From: Pteria penguin
Taxonomy: Eukaryota > Mollusca > Bivalvia > Pterioida > Pteriidae
Direction: 5' to 3'
Length of the DNA stretch: 64,000 bases
NCBI GenBank assembly: GCA_035048485.1
Contig: CM068583.1
Coordinates: 27,401,841 to 27,465,840, forward strand
This document shows, piece after piece, positions 11,620 through 24,600 of this stretch (positions are counted from its first letter, which is position 1; every line of letters begins with the position of its first letter). Both the position numbers and the translations under genes were made by a program. Under the pieces are notes generated by a model. The model did not search any database and was not told the DNA's origin. It worked only from the letters and a program-made list of their open reading frames with translations.

Positions 11620-12420
11620 CTTTCACTATTTTGGAATCCGACGAGATAAAATTGTTTGAATCTTGGATCCTCTTACAGTTAAGTTTGTACACAAGATCAC
11701 CGTAGAAATTGGGATGGGAAATTCTATTGGGCACAAAGTAATATTATCGAATTTTGATAAAAGTTCTGAATAGGACCTAAAACAATTTCCGAAGGCTTTT
11801 CTAAGTTTATGATACTTGTAACCCTGAGTTGAAAGTTCCAATGTTATTTGTAAATTTTTTGTATGTCCAAAACGTAGTGCAGGCGCTGGTAAATCGAAGC
11901 AAACGAATTTTATGAATAACATATGATGGGAGTCTAGTTTTCGAACACCTGTAACTATCCAAAATTTACAACAGGAAATCTAAAATCGTCATGTTTATAA
12001 TAAATATTGGTATAAATTTTATTGTTAATTGTCTTAATGTATAGGTCCAATAAAAGTGTTTCTGTATCACAAATATTGTCTTTGTTTAAGTGTAGTTCAG
12101 GTAGGTATATGTTAGCTATATACATGTATCTTTCAAACTAGGGAATATCATGATCAATGACTAAGATGTCGTCAAGATACATGTACATGTAACTATAGGT
12201 ATCATCCAACATCTCAATAAGGTCGAATCATTGAAATTGTTGAAAAGATTACTCGAAATCTCCTACATAACTATATAGAAATAAATCTGCTATATGAGGT
12301 GCACAGTTAGTACCCACAGAAATCTCAATTATCATCCTGATAAATCTTAATTGCCATTAAATTCAAGTAACAAATATGGTAGGTTTGTCCATGAAATAGA
12401 TCATAAAAACGTTGCGTAAT
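11620..12420 (-). pseudogene. Degraded Penelope-like element reverse transcriptase fragment
   Basis: On the minus strand, broken frames still spell reverse-transcriptase blocks in order: GTNCAPHIADLFLYSY (~12255-12320), YLDDILVI (~12150-12185) and a C-terminal YKYHKLRKAFGNCFRSYSEL region (~11745-11830). The fingers and 5' half are missing. The blocks match the more complete copy at 13062..14580 (GTNCAPLLADIFLYSYE, YIDDLL, LRKFYGRYETL). Frame breaks between blocks show it is dead. Confidence 0.75.
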
Positions 12421-12839
12421 TCTGGCGAGCGAAGCTCGCCATGGAAAATCGAGTTTTATCACCTAATTTTTTCCAAAGTATGATTTTAGATTACATTAGT
12501 CTATTGGAGACAACATTGTTTTTTCAGTCAAAATCAGGACAAGAAATTTTTTTTAATCCCAGCCCCCTCTAGAATATCAAATGGACGGTGCCTAATATAA
12601 CTAGATCCACCTTCTGCCGATACTGGTGTTCTGGGTTAGTTTACTTGGAGGTGGTATTATGATTATAAGACTAAGGTTGGTCAATTTCTCTTAAGAAAAG
12701 AGTTTTAGATTTTCAGTCCGGTAGTCCAAAGGTCCTAAATGTAAAGATGATGGATAAATCCAAACCACAAGTCCAAAAATCATGAAACCATAGGACATAC
12801 AAAATCAGTGAAAATGAAAAACAAATGGAAAATAACAAA
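12421..12839. other. Sequence between two Penelope-like copies
   Basis: Contains a short hairpin GGCGAGCGAAGCTCGCC at ~12425. Otherwise AT-rich with no recognised gene. Confidence 0.35.
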
Positions 12840-13061
12840 ATATGTCTACTTGGAGAGCATATGTGAGCCCCTGTGATGGAGTGAGATCAGGTGCCCGGGG
12901 AGAGTGAGCATCTCCTGCTTGCTAGCAACACCCGTCACATATACCCCGTAGAAAGAGTCAAATCGTGTGAATTCCATATGTATCTATATATGGAGAAGTC
13001 GAAGTAGGTAACCTTCTAGTATAGAAGGTGTCAAATCTGTGTAAAGTGATCGGAGTCGGTC
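12840..13061 (-). mobile_element. 3' untranslated tail of Penelope-like element
   Basis: Immediately 3' of the RT stop codon on the minus strand. The segment with GTGACGGGTG, GCAGGAGATGCTCACTCTCC and CCGGGCACCTGATCTCAC is repeated downstream of another RT end at ~54540-54620 (plus strand), so it belongs to the element and not to the host. Confidence 0.7.
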
Positions 13062-14580
13062 TCAGTCCAGAATATCATTTAAAAGTCTGGATAACGAGAT
13101 ATCATATGGAGTAATAAGAGTCTCGTAACGACCGTAGAACTTCCTCAGTGACGATGCTAGTCTAGCACATATATAACCCTGGTTGAGCAGCTTAACTGAA
13201 AGTCGCCTAGCCCTCAGAACAAAGTCATTGTAATATGAACATGCTCTGGAATAACGTATTAACTGAGATATGAATACGCCGTATGCGGGCGATGATGGAA
13301 TGTTGCTACTTATGAAAGGAAAGTTTGTGATAGCGAAATTGAAATCGTCACGATTGTCATAGAGTGAGGTGTTCAATTGACCATTAATGTCGAAAGACAA
13401 CATAATTTCTAAATACGAAGTAGAATTACTAGTTTCTGTGGTTTCTTTGACCTCCAGTTCACTTGGATAGATGATGCTAAGGTAATCCGCGAATGAAGGA
13501 TTATTAATTGAAAGCAAGTCATCTATATATCTGTAAGTAAAATTGAAGCCAAGAGCCAATTTTTTTTCCTTGCGAAAGCAAAGACTGAATGAACTCAGCT
13601 TCGTATGAATAAAGGAATATGTCAGCCAGAAGCGGAGCACAGTTAGTGCCCATTGGAATGCCGACAATTTGTTGAAAAACCTTACCTCCAAACACCACAA
13701 AAATGTTATCGATAAGAAAGTTCAACATCTGAATGACAGCTGTTTCAGTGTATTTATTTTTGGAATCAGAATTTTCCCTAACAAAGTAAGTTTTATCGTG
13801 GCCTATTACTATATATTTGAATTTGCGGCTTCCGTTTTTACTAGTAAATGCATTTTGAATAATTTCCGCTAATCTGTCTTTTAATTTCTGATGAGGGATC
13901 GTTGTGTACAGAGTCGAAAAGTCAAAAGACTTGATGGAGTGAATTTTAGTAAAACTTTTTGATTTTAGATGTTCTAACAACTCTTTTGAATTTTTAAGGA
14001 TCCACATTTGATTAATTCCACTTCTGGAATATACTGTTTCGCAATATCTATGAAGGCCAGATTTAATTTCTGATAATATTTTTGTGAGTAGCTTCGATAC
14101 AGATTTTGTGGAACACTTCGAGGAACCAGCGATAAAGCGTTGTTTGTGCGGAGTTTTGTGCATTTTTGGAATACAGTACAAATATGGAAGTTCTAAATTC
14201 AATTTATTTGAGTCAATACCAAACGTATTGAGGACAGATTTATTATTCTCGAGTACTTCCGAAACCGAAAAGTTCGTGAGAGTATAAGTAGGATTTCCTG
14301 GAGCTGAATTTAATCCTAATTCTTTCACTAGGCTGTCAAAGTAATATTTCTTACATGTAAATGTATAATTATTAGATGCTTTATCTGCTGGTGTAATGAT
14401 ATAATGTTCTTGAAGGAAGGTAAGTTCTCTGACAACATCAGGATCTTTAAAAATAGATTCGAATCTGGTGTTTACAGAACCTTGTAATTTTTTAATTTTT
14501 GATCTCAGCAGTACTGCAATAGATTTTATCCATTCCGAAAGTTCGAAATTTTACTGTTCAATGATCGGAGTGTCAGACAT
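13062..14580 (-). pseudogene. Penelope-like element reverse transcriptase, frameshifted
   Basis: Reads from ATG (14578..14580) with an in-frame TAA at codon 10, then open to 13519. The rest continues in a second frame to the stop at 13062, so a frameshift lies at ~13540-13560. Visible blocks: ITPADKASNNYTF, PYLYCIPKMHKTPHKQRFIAG, SFDFSTLYTTIPHQKL, GIPMGTNCAPLLADIF (first frame), then FTYRYIDDLLSINN with the catalytic Asp pair, and LRKFYGRYETLITPYDISLSRLL near the C-terminus. This order is that of Penelope-like RTs. I see no GIY-YIG endonuclease after it. Two disabling changes make it inactive. Confidence 0.85.
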
Positions 14581-14769
14581 CTCAACTTTTACATTTCCTT
14601 ATATATGTATATATGCTACGTACATTTATGCTATTTAACATTATTACTACTAATCCTGAATAAAGAGTGGTCGTCTTATCCAGAGTCAATGAAGTTTTGA
14701 GTTATTTATGATAAAGTGCAGTTCCTCTTTTATTTCATTCATTCATTCATGATTCATTCATTCATTTGC

Positions 14770-15626
14770 TTAAAACCACATTTGGATTATTTCACCAAGA
14801 TCCAAGATGTTTTAAATGACACCTCGCCGAAAATTACAAAAGAGAAGCGAAAGGTTTCTATGGTTATTGAAAACTGCCCTGCCCATACTGACATCAGAGG
14901 TATTACATCAAAGGAGTTGGTATTCCTCCCCCTCCCCCTTACCAACAACCAAGGCCCAACATACGGACCAAAACATTATTCAGAATTTGAAGGTCCATTA
15001 CAGAAAGTGGGTAATCCTGAGGTACATCAGAGCCATTGACCAGGAGTGTGAGGCAAAGCTTCCTGTACTTGATACATGGACAATGCTGCAACAGACCAGG
15101 GACGTATATACGTCCCTGAACAGACCTAGAGTTTCGTAACGCCCTCTACGCACGAGGAACGCTGCAAGCACGCTGGATTTGTTCCTGACGCAGCAGACAC
15201 TCAACGTTCTGATATCAACAAGAACGCATGACGATGATGACGACGAAGTCCTAGATGACCACATCGCTCTCGCCCAACTAAGACATCATGGCCTCACACG
15301 GGAGTATCTACGACGAATTAACGACATGCGTTGAGATGACAGAATACGACTTGTAGATGAGATAAAAACTGCACGTAGAGCAGAAAAGGAACGCGAAGGC
15401 GATGACATAACAGAGAACCCAGAAGACGAGTATCAAACCCGACCGACCCCTTCGGATAGTGATGCGCTTGCCGCGTGTGACAGTCTACTTGAATATTTTA
15501 CCAAGAGAGACAACTGTTTTTCATTTCTGAACCACGTGTGGAATATTGATGGCGCTTCAAATGACAAAGGATGTATTTGTGTCGAAGTGGCGTAAACAAT
15601 CGTCAATTAAAGACTTCTTTATGTGA
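14770..15626 (+). pseudogene. Tigger/pogo-like DDE transposase remnant
   Basis: The C-terminal half of a Tigger-type transposase in broken frames. KVSMVIENCPAHTDIRG and ELVFLP are in the first frame. TDQNIIQNLKVHYRKW follows in a second frame, after a shift in the CCTCCCCCTCCCCC tract at ~14925-14940. RCKHAGFVPDAADTQ follows near 15160, and the ending KWRKQSSIKDFFM before a TGA at 15624..15626 is the usual Tigger C-terminus. The catalytic Asp usually found before Asn-Cys-Pro-Ala-His is Glu here. The DNA-binding half is absent. Confidence 0.8.
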
Positions 15627-16576
<950 letters not shown>

Positions 16577-18945
16577 ACACATATGTGCATAGTACCATTC
16601 CATTTTCGTGAAACCACCAAACCATCCTAACACAGTAACACAGTACCATTTCATATTACTAGTATGTACATGATACCATTATCGTGAGACCACCTATCGC
16701 TTCCCCCCCCCCCCCCACACACACACACTATGCACCATTCCATATTACTAGTACATGTATGTACATGGTACCATTATCGTGAGACCACCTAGCACCCCCC
16801 CCCTCCCACTATGCACCATTCCATATTACTAGTACATGTATGTATATGGTACCATTATCGTGAGACCATCTAGCGCCCCCCACACCTCACACTAACTATG
16901 CACAATTCCATATTACTAGTACATGTATGTACATGGTACCATTATCGTGAGACCACCTATCGCCCCCCCCCCCCACACACACACACACTATGCACCATTC
17001 CATATTACTAGTACATGTATGTACATGGTACCATTATCGTGAGACCACCTAGCGCCCCCCCCCACACACACACTATGCACCATTCCATATTACTAGTATG
17101 TACATGGTACCATTATCGTGAGACCACCTAGCACCCCCCCCCTCCCACACACACTATGCACCATTCCATATTACTAGTACATGTATGTACATGGTACCAT
17201 TATCGTGAGACCACCTAGCGCCCCCCCCCCCACACACACACACTATGCACCATTCCATATTACTAGTACATGTATGTACATGGTACCATTATCGTGAGAC
17301 CACCTAGCGCCTCCCCCCCCCCCCCCACACTCACACACTATGCACCATTCCATATTACTAGTACATGTATGTATATGGTACCATTATCGTGAGACCACCT
17401 AGCGCCCCCCCCCACCCACCCACACACACACTATGCACCATTCCATATTACTAGTACATGTATGTACATGGTACCATTATCGTGAGACCACCTAGCACCC
17501 CCCCCCCCCACATACACACACACTATGCACCATTCCATATTACTAGTACACGAAGCCGGTGTGGCCTAGTGGATAAGGTGCTCGGCTCGTGATCGAGAGG
17601 TCGCGGGTTCAACTCCCGCCCGGGGCACACCGGTGTTCTGTCTTTCGGATGAGACAGTAAAAACCGAAGTCCCGTGTCACGGTAGGCGTGGCACGTAAAA
17701 GATCCCTCACTGCTTCGGGTGGGTCCGTTGCAAAGGTCTAAATTTGTATGCAATGCATCAGGCAGATGCCGTCACCATATACGTGAAATAATCGTGGAGT
17801 GACGTAAAACAATAATCAAACAAACAAACAAACAAATACTAGTACATATATGTATATGGTACCATTATCGTGAGACCACCTAGCGCCCCCCCCCCCCACA
17901 CACACACACACTATGCACCATTCCATATTACTAGTACATGTATGTACATGGTACCATTATCGTGAGACCACCTAGCCCCCCCCCCCCACACACACACACT
18001 ATGCACCATTCCATATTACTAGTACATGTATGTACATGGTACCATTATCGTGAGACCACCTAGCACCCCCCCCCCCCCCACACACACACACTATGCACCA
18101 TTCCATATTACTAGTACATGTATGTACATGGTACCATTATCGTGAGACCACCTAGCGCCCCCCCCCCACACACACTATGCACCATTCCATATTACTAGTA
18201 CATGTATGTACATGGTACCATTATCGTGAGACCACCTAGCGCCCCCCCCCCTCCTCACACACACTATGCACCATTCCATATTACTAGTACATGTATGTAC
18301 ATGGTACCATTATCGTGAGACCACCTAGCATTCCCCCCCACACACACACACTATGCACCATTCCATATTACTAGTACATGTATGTACATGGTACCATTAT
18401 CGTGAGACCACCTAGCACCCCCCCTCCTACACACACACTATGCACCATTCCATATTACTAGTACATGTATGTACATGGTGGGTTGGTGAGACCACCTAGC
18501 GGCCCCCCCACACACACTATGCACCATTCCATATTACTAGTACATGTATGTACATGGTACCATTATCGTGAGACCACCTAGCACCCCCACACACACACAC
18601 ACTATGCACCATTCCATATTACTAGTACATGTATGTACATGGTACCATTATCGTGAGACCACCTAGCGCCCCCCCCCCCACTCACACACACTATGCACCA
18701 TTCCATATTACTAGTACATGTATGTACATGGTACCATTATCGTGAGATCACCTATCGCCTCCACCCCCCCCCCCCCCACACACACACACACACACTCACT
18801 ATGCACCATTCCATATTACATGTATGTACATGGTACCATTATCGTGAGACCACCTAGCGCCCCCCCCCCCACTCACACACACTATGCACCATTCCATATT
18901 ACTAGTACATGTATGTACATGGTACCATTATCGTGAGATCACCGT
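16577..18945. repeat. ~85-bp minisatellite, about 24 copies, with C/CA-run spacer
   Basis: The unit consists of ACTATGCACCATTCCATATT, ACTAGTACATGTATGTACAT, GGTACCATTATCGTGAGACC, ACCTAGCG, then a variable run of C and CACACA. The copies differ mainly in the length of the C/CA spacer (~15-35 bp). The core CATGTATGTACATG is self-complementary. The array is interrupted by a SINE at 17551..17836. Confidence 0.97.
17551..17836 (+). mobile_element. Full-length tRNA-derived SINE inserted in minisatellite
   Basis: The tRNA-like head GGCCTAGTGGATAAGGTGC (A box) and GAGGTCGCGGGTTCAACTCC (B box) is followed by a conserved body (TCTTTCGGATGAGACAGTAA, GGTAGGCGTGGCACGTAAAA, CATATACGTGAAATAATCG) and a (CAAA)n tail. 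TACTAGTACA flanks both ends (17541..17550 and 17837..17846), a clear target duplication inside a satellite unit. This is the reference copy of a family with at least six other members here. Confidence 0.93.
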
Positions 18946-19659
18946 ATCTTATAGTACGTCATGTGCATAATTTTTACCTTTATCATACCAAACATCAGTA
19001 GTATATAAAGAGATACGGTCAAGTTGGTCAAGTTTTCAAAAATGGAAGAAAATGGGCAAAACTTTTAAATGTATTATCTATTTTTGCTCGCATGGACGGA
19101 GTTTTGATTCCTACGTCAATGGTTGATTGATTGGTGTTTTAGGTCGCTTTCACCATTGTTTTAGTTATATAGCGACATGGAAACAGGGGGTATTAAAATT
19201 TAAAATAAATAATCCGGCTCTGAAATTTGGCAAAAAAAAAAAATATCCAGGCCGGTGAAAGTCTCCCCCCCCCCAATATAAAACAAATGGTTACTCCCTT
19301 AGGACTGGTGGTCCTTCGCACAACTGAACGTCAGGAATTTCGGACAATCGGGCCTACGGACTATCGGACCTTCGGAACATCGATTGGTCACCCATCTATC
19401 TCAATTCTCATAATAACACCACACTCATCGCCACCGACAGCAGTCTTGCTTTGGCCATTTTATACCACAATTCAAAAGGATGAGGGAGGGCGATATATAA
19501 AAGCCCTTTCGTCTTGTCCAAAGACAACAGTATGCATCTTTAATGACTATGGACGTGGATTCTATTCTGGTCATCGATTCCTCGTCTTCTGCATACACTA
19601 ATATTTCATTATTAAGTGATCAATGACCAAACGTCCTGACCACCGACCCAAGCAGGCTT
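18946..19659. other. Gene-free stretch with repeat relics
   Basis: Contains a GATTGATTGGTGTTTTAGGT relic near 19120 (also seen near 22910) and, at ~19320-19390, alternating TCGGACAATCGGGCC / ACTATCGGACCTTCGG motifs related to the minisatellite at 26780..26945. Confidence 0.5.
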
Positions 19660-19745
19660 AGTCCTATAATATATGACCTAGACCTTCTTTATATTTGGTT
19701 GATAGGCCGAATATAAAGAAGGTCGAGGTCATATATCATAGGACT
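19660..19745. mobile_element. 86-bp palindromic mini-MITE
   Basis: AGTCCTATAATATATGACCT at the left is mirrored by AGGTCATATATCATAGGACT at the right. The arms are about 38 bp with a short GGTTGATAGGCC loop. No ORF. Confidence 0.75.
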
Positions 19746-20029
19746 ACGAGCAGAGACAAGAACTCACTACAAAATTTCCAAACAACAAAACACACATTAA
19801 CCATCCATCCAGCCCATAGACCAAGCGTAGCCTTACAGAATTTGTTGATAATTTGATTAGTCCTTCTTCAATTTCAAACCTGGCAAAATGCTTTATGAAT
19901 GGGTCTAAACAATCCGAGATCGAGATCGAGGAAAGGGCATGTCAGAATCAATCACGAAGGACATGTAGTTTGATTTACATCACGACAAGGTTATATGTCA
20001 ATCGTACCGTTGATGTTACGAGAAAAAAA

Positions 20030-20150
20030 AACACACTTGGAGAAACCTTTGTAGCCATACAGCAGGGCTTCCTAAGCCTGGTATTGAACCCAGCGAATGA
20101 CTATAATAAGTTCAAACCTAGAGACTTGACCCACTCGGCCACCAAGGCCA
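20030..20150 (-). mobile_element. tRNA-like (Leu/Ser-type) SINE relic
   Basis: The minus strand reads GGTGGCCGAGTGGGTCAAG (A box) and CTGGGTTCAATACCAGG (B box) with a long interval, as in class II tRNAs. The flanks do not form an acceptor stem, so it is a SINE head or pseudo-tRNA and not a tRNA gene. Confidence 0.55.
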
Positions 20151-20971
20151 ATTCATTGTTTAGATTCGCACATATATTAGTCTGGTATATCATGGCATTA
20201 TAATGGCTTTCAAACCCAATTTTTGTCGAAAGAACAGAATGTCCAGGTTTGCCAAAAATACATAAATGAAGTGAAAAATTGGGGTTTTGCGCGATAAACA
20301 TTCTAGCATTTCTCAAAACAATCCAGTGTTGCAACTTTCCCTTCTCTTTCAATTGTTCTTAAATATTCAAGTTTTTATTGACATTTCACTTCATTTTGTT
20401 TTTCAACAAATACTTTTCAACCCCTGTGTTATCATATTTCATACAATGGCTGAACACAAATCACAGTATTTTGACTAAAATTTATTACAAATGTACAATA
20501 TAATAAGCAATGTACTTAAGCACTAATGTAGTCTATAACTAAAAGGACTTTAAAATACACAAATATATAAAGTATTTACAAGAAATTTATATCACTCTAA
20601 ACACTATACTAGATCGTTCTTGTTAAAATTGCACTAATCTAGTAAACATAAAAATAACTTTGTACACAATTATAATTAGTATGTAATTTGATTTAAAATA
20701 AAAAATATTGGGAAAAATTTTCATCAAAGTGAAGTTACTAGAATTGATTCAACAATATCACACTCAGATTAATAAAACCATTACCTCATTCTATCACTTG
20801 GAAACATGGTAGAATTATGACACAATATACCAATCTGAACAATTACTGGAAAATTTACATTAAAAGTAAATATTAATGTGAATCGACAAGGTTTTAAAAA
20901 TCATGTAAATCAACAAGGTATTAAAATCAAGCAAAAATTACGACATTCATTTTGAAAGTCTTTCTTCACTT

Positions 20972-21622
20972 CTAGTCCAGATCGAAGGAAGATTTTCTCT
21001 TTTTGCCTGTGCTGATTCTGGCAGTTTTCAATGTCAAGCTAGGGCCCGTCCCTGCCTCGTTCTTTGGACAATAACGAATGGTGTGGGCGTTGTCTCCAGA
21101 AATTCCACAGAGGGGGCACATATATTTGCGGAGAATAGGACAGCTCACTTTTCCATCTTCATTTTTCAACACATGACTAGTATAAATGCTTGCAGTCTCA
21201 CCATTATTCTTGCAAAACACGCACACATTTTTCTGTTTCGCTCTTCGTGCAGCCTTTTTCTTTTCTTTGAAAGCTAGAACCTCAAGTACCACAGGATTGT
21301 TCTCTTGCTGAATGATCGACTTTTCCTTCGCGGACTGTCGCCTGAGCTCCACTTGATAACTATCCAATTCATCCAAATCGCATTCTTTGCCGTTCAGTCG
21401 AAATTCGTCTAATGCATCCTTTCGAATACTTTCTAATGGATCGAAAGTTCCAAATCCGTTGATATCCAAACGAAAATTATAACTGCAATCACTATCGTTA
21501 CTGTTTTCGTCATACACCGTAAACGGTGCCGATTCCATCAGCTGATCCAAGTTGGATAACAGATCCTTGTTTCCACAAATGTCAATTCCCAAGTAATTAT
21601 GAAATGGTTCGTACGTAGACAT
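20972..21622 (-). CDS. nanos: Nanos-type zinc finger translational repressor
   Basis: Intronless, 216 aa from the second in-frame ATG (21622). The nanos zinc finger is complete: C134-x2-C137-x12-H150-x10-C161, then C169-x2-C172-x7-H180-x4-C185, exactly the two-CCHC pattern of the family. The N-terminus EPFHNYLGI resembles the NOT1-interacting motif used by Nanos to recruit the CCR4-NOT deadenylase. Known Nanos proteins act with Pumilio on mRNA 3' UTRs in germline and neural cells. An upstream ATG (21691) would add 23 residues. A TATATA (minus strand) at ~21702-21707 puts transcription start near 21675, downstream of that ATG, so I prefer the shorter form. A Lys/Arg-rich segment (~119-132) precedes the finger. 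AATAAA on the minus strand at 20486..20481 ends a ~490-bp AT-rich 3' UTR. Confidence 0.95.
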   Translation of the reverse strand: MSTYEPFHNYLGIDICGNKDLLSNLDQLMESAPFTVYDENSNDSDCSYNFRLDINGFGTFDPLESIRKDALDEFRLNGKECDLDELDSYQVELRRQSAKEKSIIQQENNPVVLEVLAFKEKKKAARRAKQKNVCVFCKNNGETASIYTSHVLKNEDGKVSCPILRKYMCPLCGISGDNAHTIRYCPKNEAGTGPSLTLKTARISTGKKRKSSFDLD

Positions 21623-24600
21623 ATTGATAGGAAAATTAAAATACACCGTACATGCAAATATTCTAAAACCGATTGTCTGAAGTCGCTTCAAATGGTTGAC
21701 CTATATATGCCGTAAACACATCTCACATATAAATTGGGCGGAGCCATCGCAAAACTGATGACCAGAGGAAAATTATAATGATTGACACTTCGCACCAGTG
21801 AAATCAACGAGTATACCTCATTTCTTGATCGCTGATTGGCCAATTAACGTGCACTTTAAATACCGTGAGAAGCTGTAGATTCTGTTGTGTTATTATGCAA
21901 TATGTAATCCCCACAAAAGACAATAAACACTTCCTGGGTGATTAGTTTATGAATTGATTTGCACAACAAATGTACGCATCTTGATTGTTCACACCTCTGT
22001 GTCATTATCTATGGAGTAATCACAAGCATTATTATTATTATTGAGATATATCCTTCACCAGAATATCGTGAGATTTTATTGCCCCTGCAAAAATTTAAGT
22101 GACCTTGTAATAACATCGATATTTATCCGACCCATTACTGAACATTTTATGTAAATTGATAAATATGTTGCATAGTGATATTTCGGCACCTTTTTTGGCA
22201 AAGATAGAATCATTCGTGTTTTAAGCGTGTGAAAATATAAAAATGTTACAGGAAAAAATCTAACTTTCGTACAATGTAAAGGAAAACTAGCGGACAATTT
22301 ATATCAGAATAAAGGTCAAAGGAAATAGAACACAGTTCATTGTGACGTAATGTCACATGCAACACACGATACTACTGTACTAGGTAGCTTTACATTTTAA
22401 CAGAACACGGTTTGGGTTAAAATTTAGGTGAGTAAACTATATCCCATAACATGCTTAGGAAAGTGTTTTAATGCAGCGTTAATAATGAAATATAAGTTTC
22501 ATGGAATAATAAGCACGATACTCGGATTTTAATTTCCGCTTTGGCGGATCTAAGAGTATAACTTGAGAGGTGGAGAAAAAAAAGCATAAATTTCTTTATG
22601 TGTGTGGTAGATCTTTAAAATGGCAGTGTCAATATCGAGATTCTTCTTCTTCTTCCTTTTCGGTACTTTACACAGGTTATGTGGTAGGTACTGTATAGTA
22701 GAGTGAACTGTAAGATACTTTGCAGTGCTTTGTGACCACGAGGAATAAACCTTGGATATTATGAGGATATATACTGAAACTTCGAATGTACTGGCACTGC
22801 AGTATTGTTTTCCTGAAAGAAACATCTATACCTGTAGTTTTGGGGTAAATACTACTACTAAATAGGCATTTAAAAGGGTTTATAACCAAATTTCTGTGTG
22901 GTTGGTTGTTTGAATGACGTTTTATACATGTCGCTTTCAACAAGTTTTTAGTTACATCGCGACATGGAAGATTGATTGACTGATTTTTGTTTAACGTCAC
23001 ACCACGAATATTTCACGTACATGTATATGGTGACGGCATAGATCTGCCTGATGCGGGGCATACAATTTTTGACCTTTGCAACGGACCCACCCGAAGTAGT
23101 GAGGAATCTTTAGCGTGCCATGGATACCATGACACGGGGCCTCGGTTTTTACTGTGTCATCCGAAAGACAGGACACCGGCATGACCAGAGCGGGTCTCGA
23201 ACCCCGGCCCCTCGATCAAGAGACGAGCGCGATACCACTAGGCCACGCCGGCTTCGACATGGAAGAAGGAGGTAACCTACCTCGTAAACATCATTAGTGG
23301 ATCCGGGAATCGAACCCCGGATCGTCTGCGCCGCAAACAAAGCGCTTAGCCACTACACCAAAGCTGCCTTCAAAGTGTCTGTGTGGTAATGGTAAATAAT
23401 CCAATGACGGCTCAGATAAATAACATGTCTAATGTAAGTATAATCAGCCATAGCTATTTTATACAAAATGAGGCATAATCCACTGACTTAACATTTAACA
23501 TTAATATATGGGTCATGGCTAGGAAATAGAAATATTACGAAAAAGAAAACAAACAAACAAACAAAAAAAAAAACAACAAAAAAAACCCCCATAGATCTAC
23601 GGCTTTTACTTTGCTCCTCCCCCTCTCTCACCACTCGGATTGCAATACCAATTCGATAAGGAAAGTTATGTGTCGGGAAGCCGGACACGAAGACCGCGAA
23701 CGAGTCCTTACACTAAGAAGTCCACTTTACAAAATAATTAAGTTAGAAAATTAAAGTGCTATCATGCCGTAGCGTAAGAATTTTTCGACATGGAAGCAAA
23801 CATTAATTTATGAATTCAGGTTGTTAGTACATGTAAGTATGGGAACGGGAGTTATCACATGTATTAATCTTCTCCTTTTTCCTCTAAATGCAGACATGCG
23901 ACTAATCACAACAGATACAATAACCAAAATCTGAACATGCGTTAAAAATTTGTCTATTTACGATTTTATTTATGTATTAATTAAGTTAATAACTTATTTA
24001 TTTCTCTGCTAATCATTACTACATTAATTTTCTCTCTACATTTATATATCATATAAATTGTCCAACCTTTCGGACGGGAAGGAGTGAGTATGGGGTGACT
24101 CGTTTTAAAATGAGATGAGATACTTTTGCTCCTTAAACTTTAAATTTCCTTTTTCCATCAAAAGTAAAAATAAAAATAATTATGTCAAACTAAATGTTAG
24201 ATGGAGAGTAATCATGAACATGTCCAAAAACTAGATCTAGATTTTCCCAGAGATGTCGATGTAAGTGTTTGATGCTCTTGCAGACATAATTTACACTACA
24301 TCGTGACTTTGTCTTACAGCGCGGTGTCTTTGATGACATCGGGGGAACGTCTGCTGTAAAAGCGCATTATACCCGCCAAATTTAGAAGCAACGCTTCAGA
24401 CGCACTTGGTACTTGCATAACATGCTAATTAGATAGGTACTCTAATGTTGCTCATTCCAGCTACGAAATACAAAAGTTTACCAACAAAATTTCAGAAAAT
24501 ATTTCCTAACTCATTTCTTCCCAGAATATTTAGTGCTGGTATTTGACCTAAAATGGAGGTAATAAAGATTCGAAGAAGTCCTCCAAAGGGAAGTCTGGTA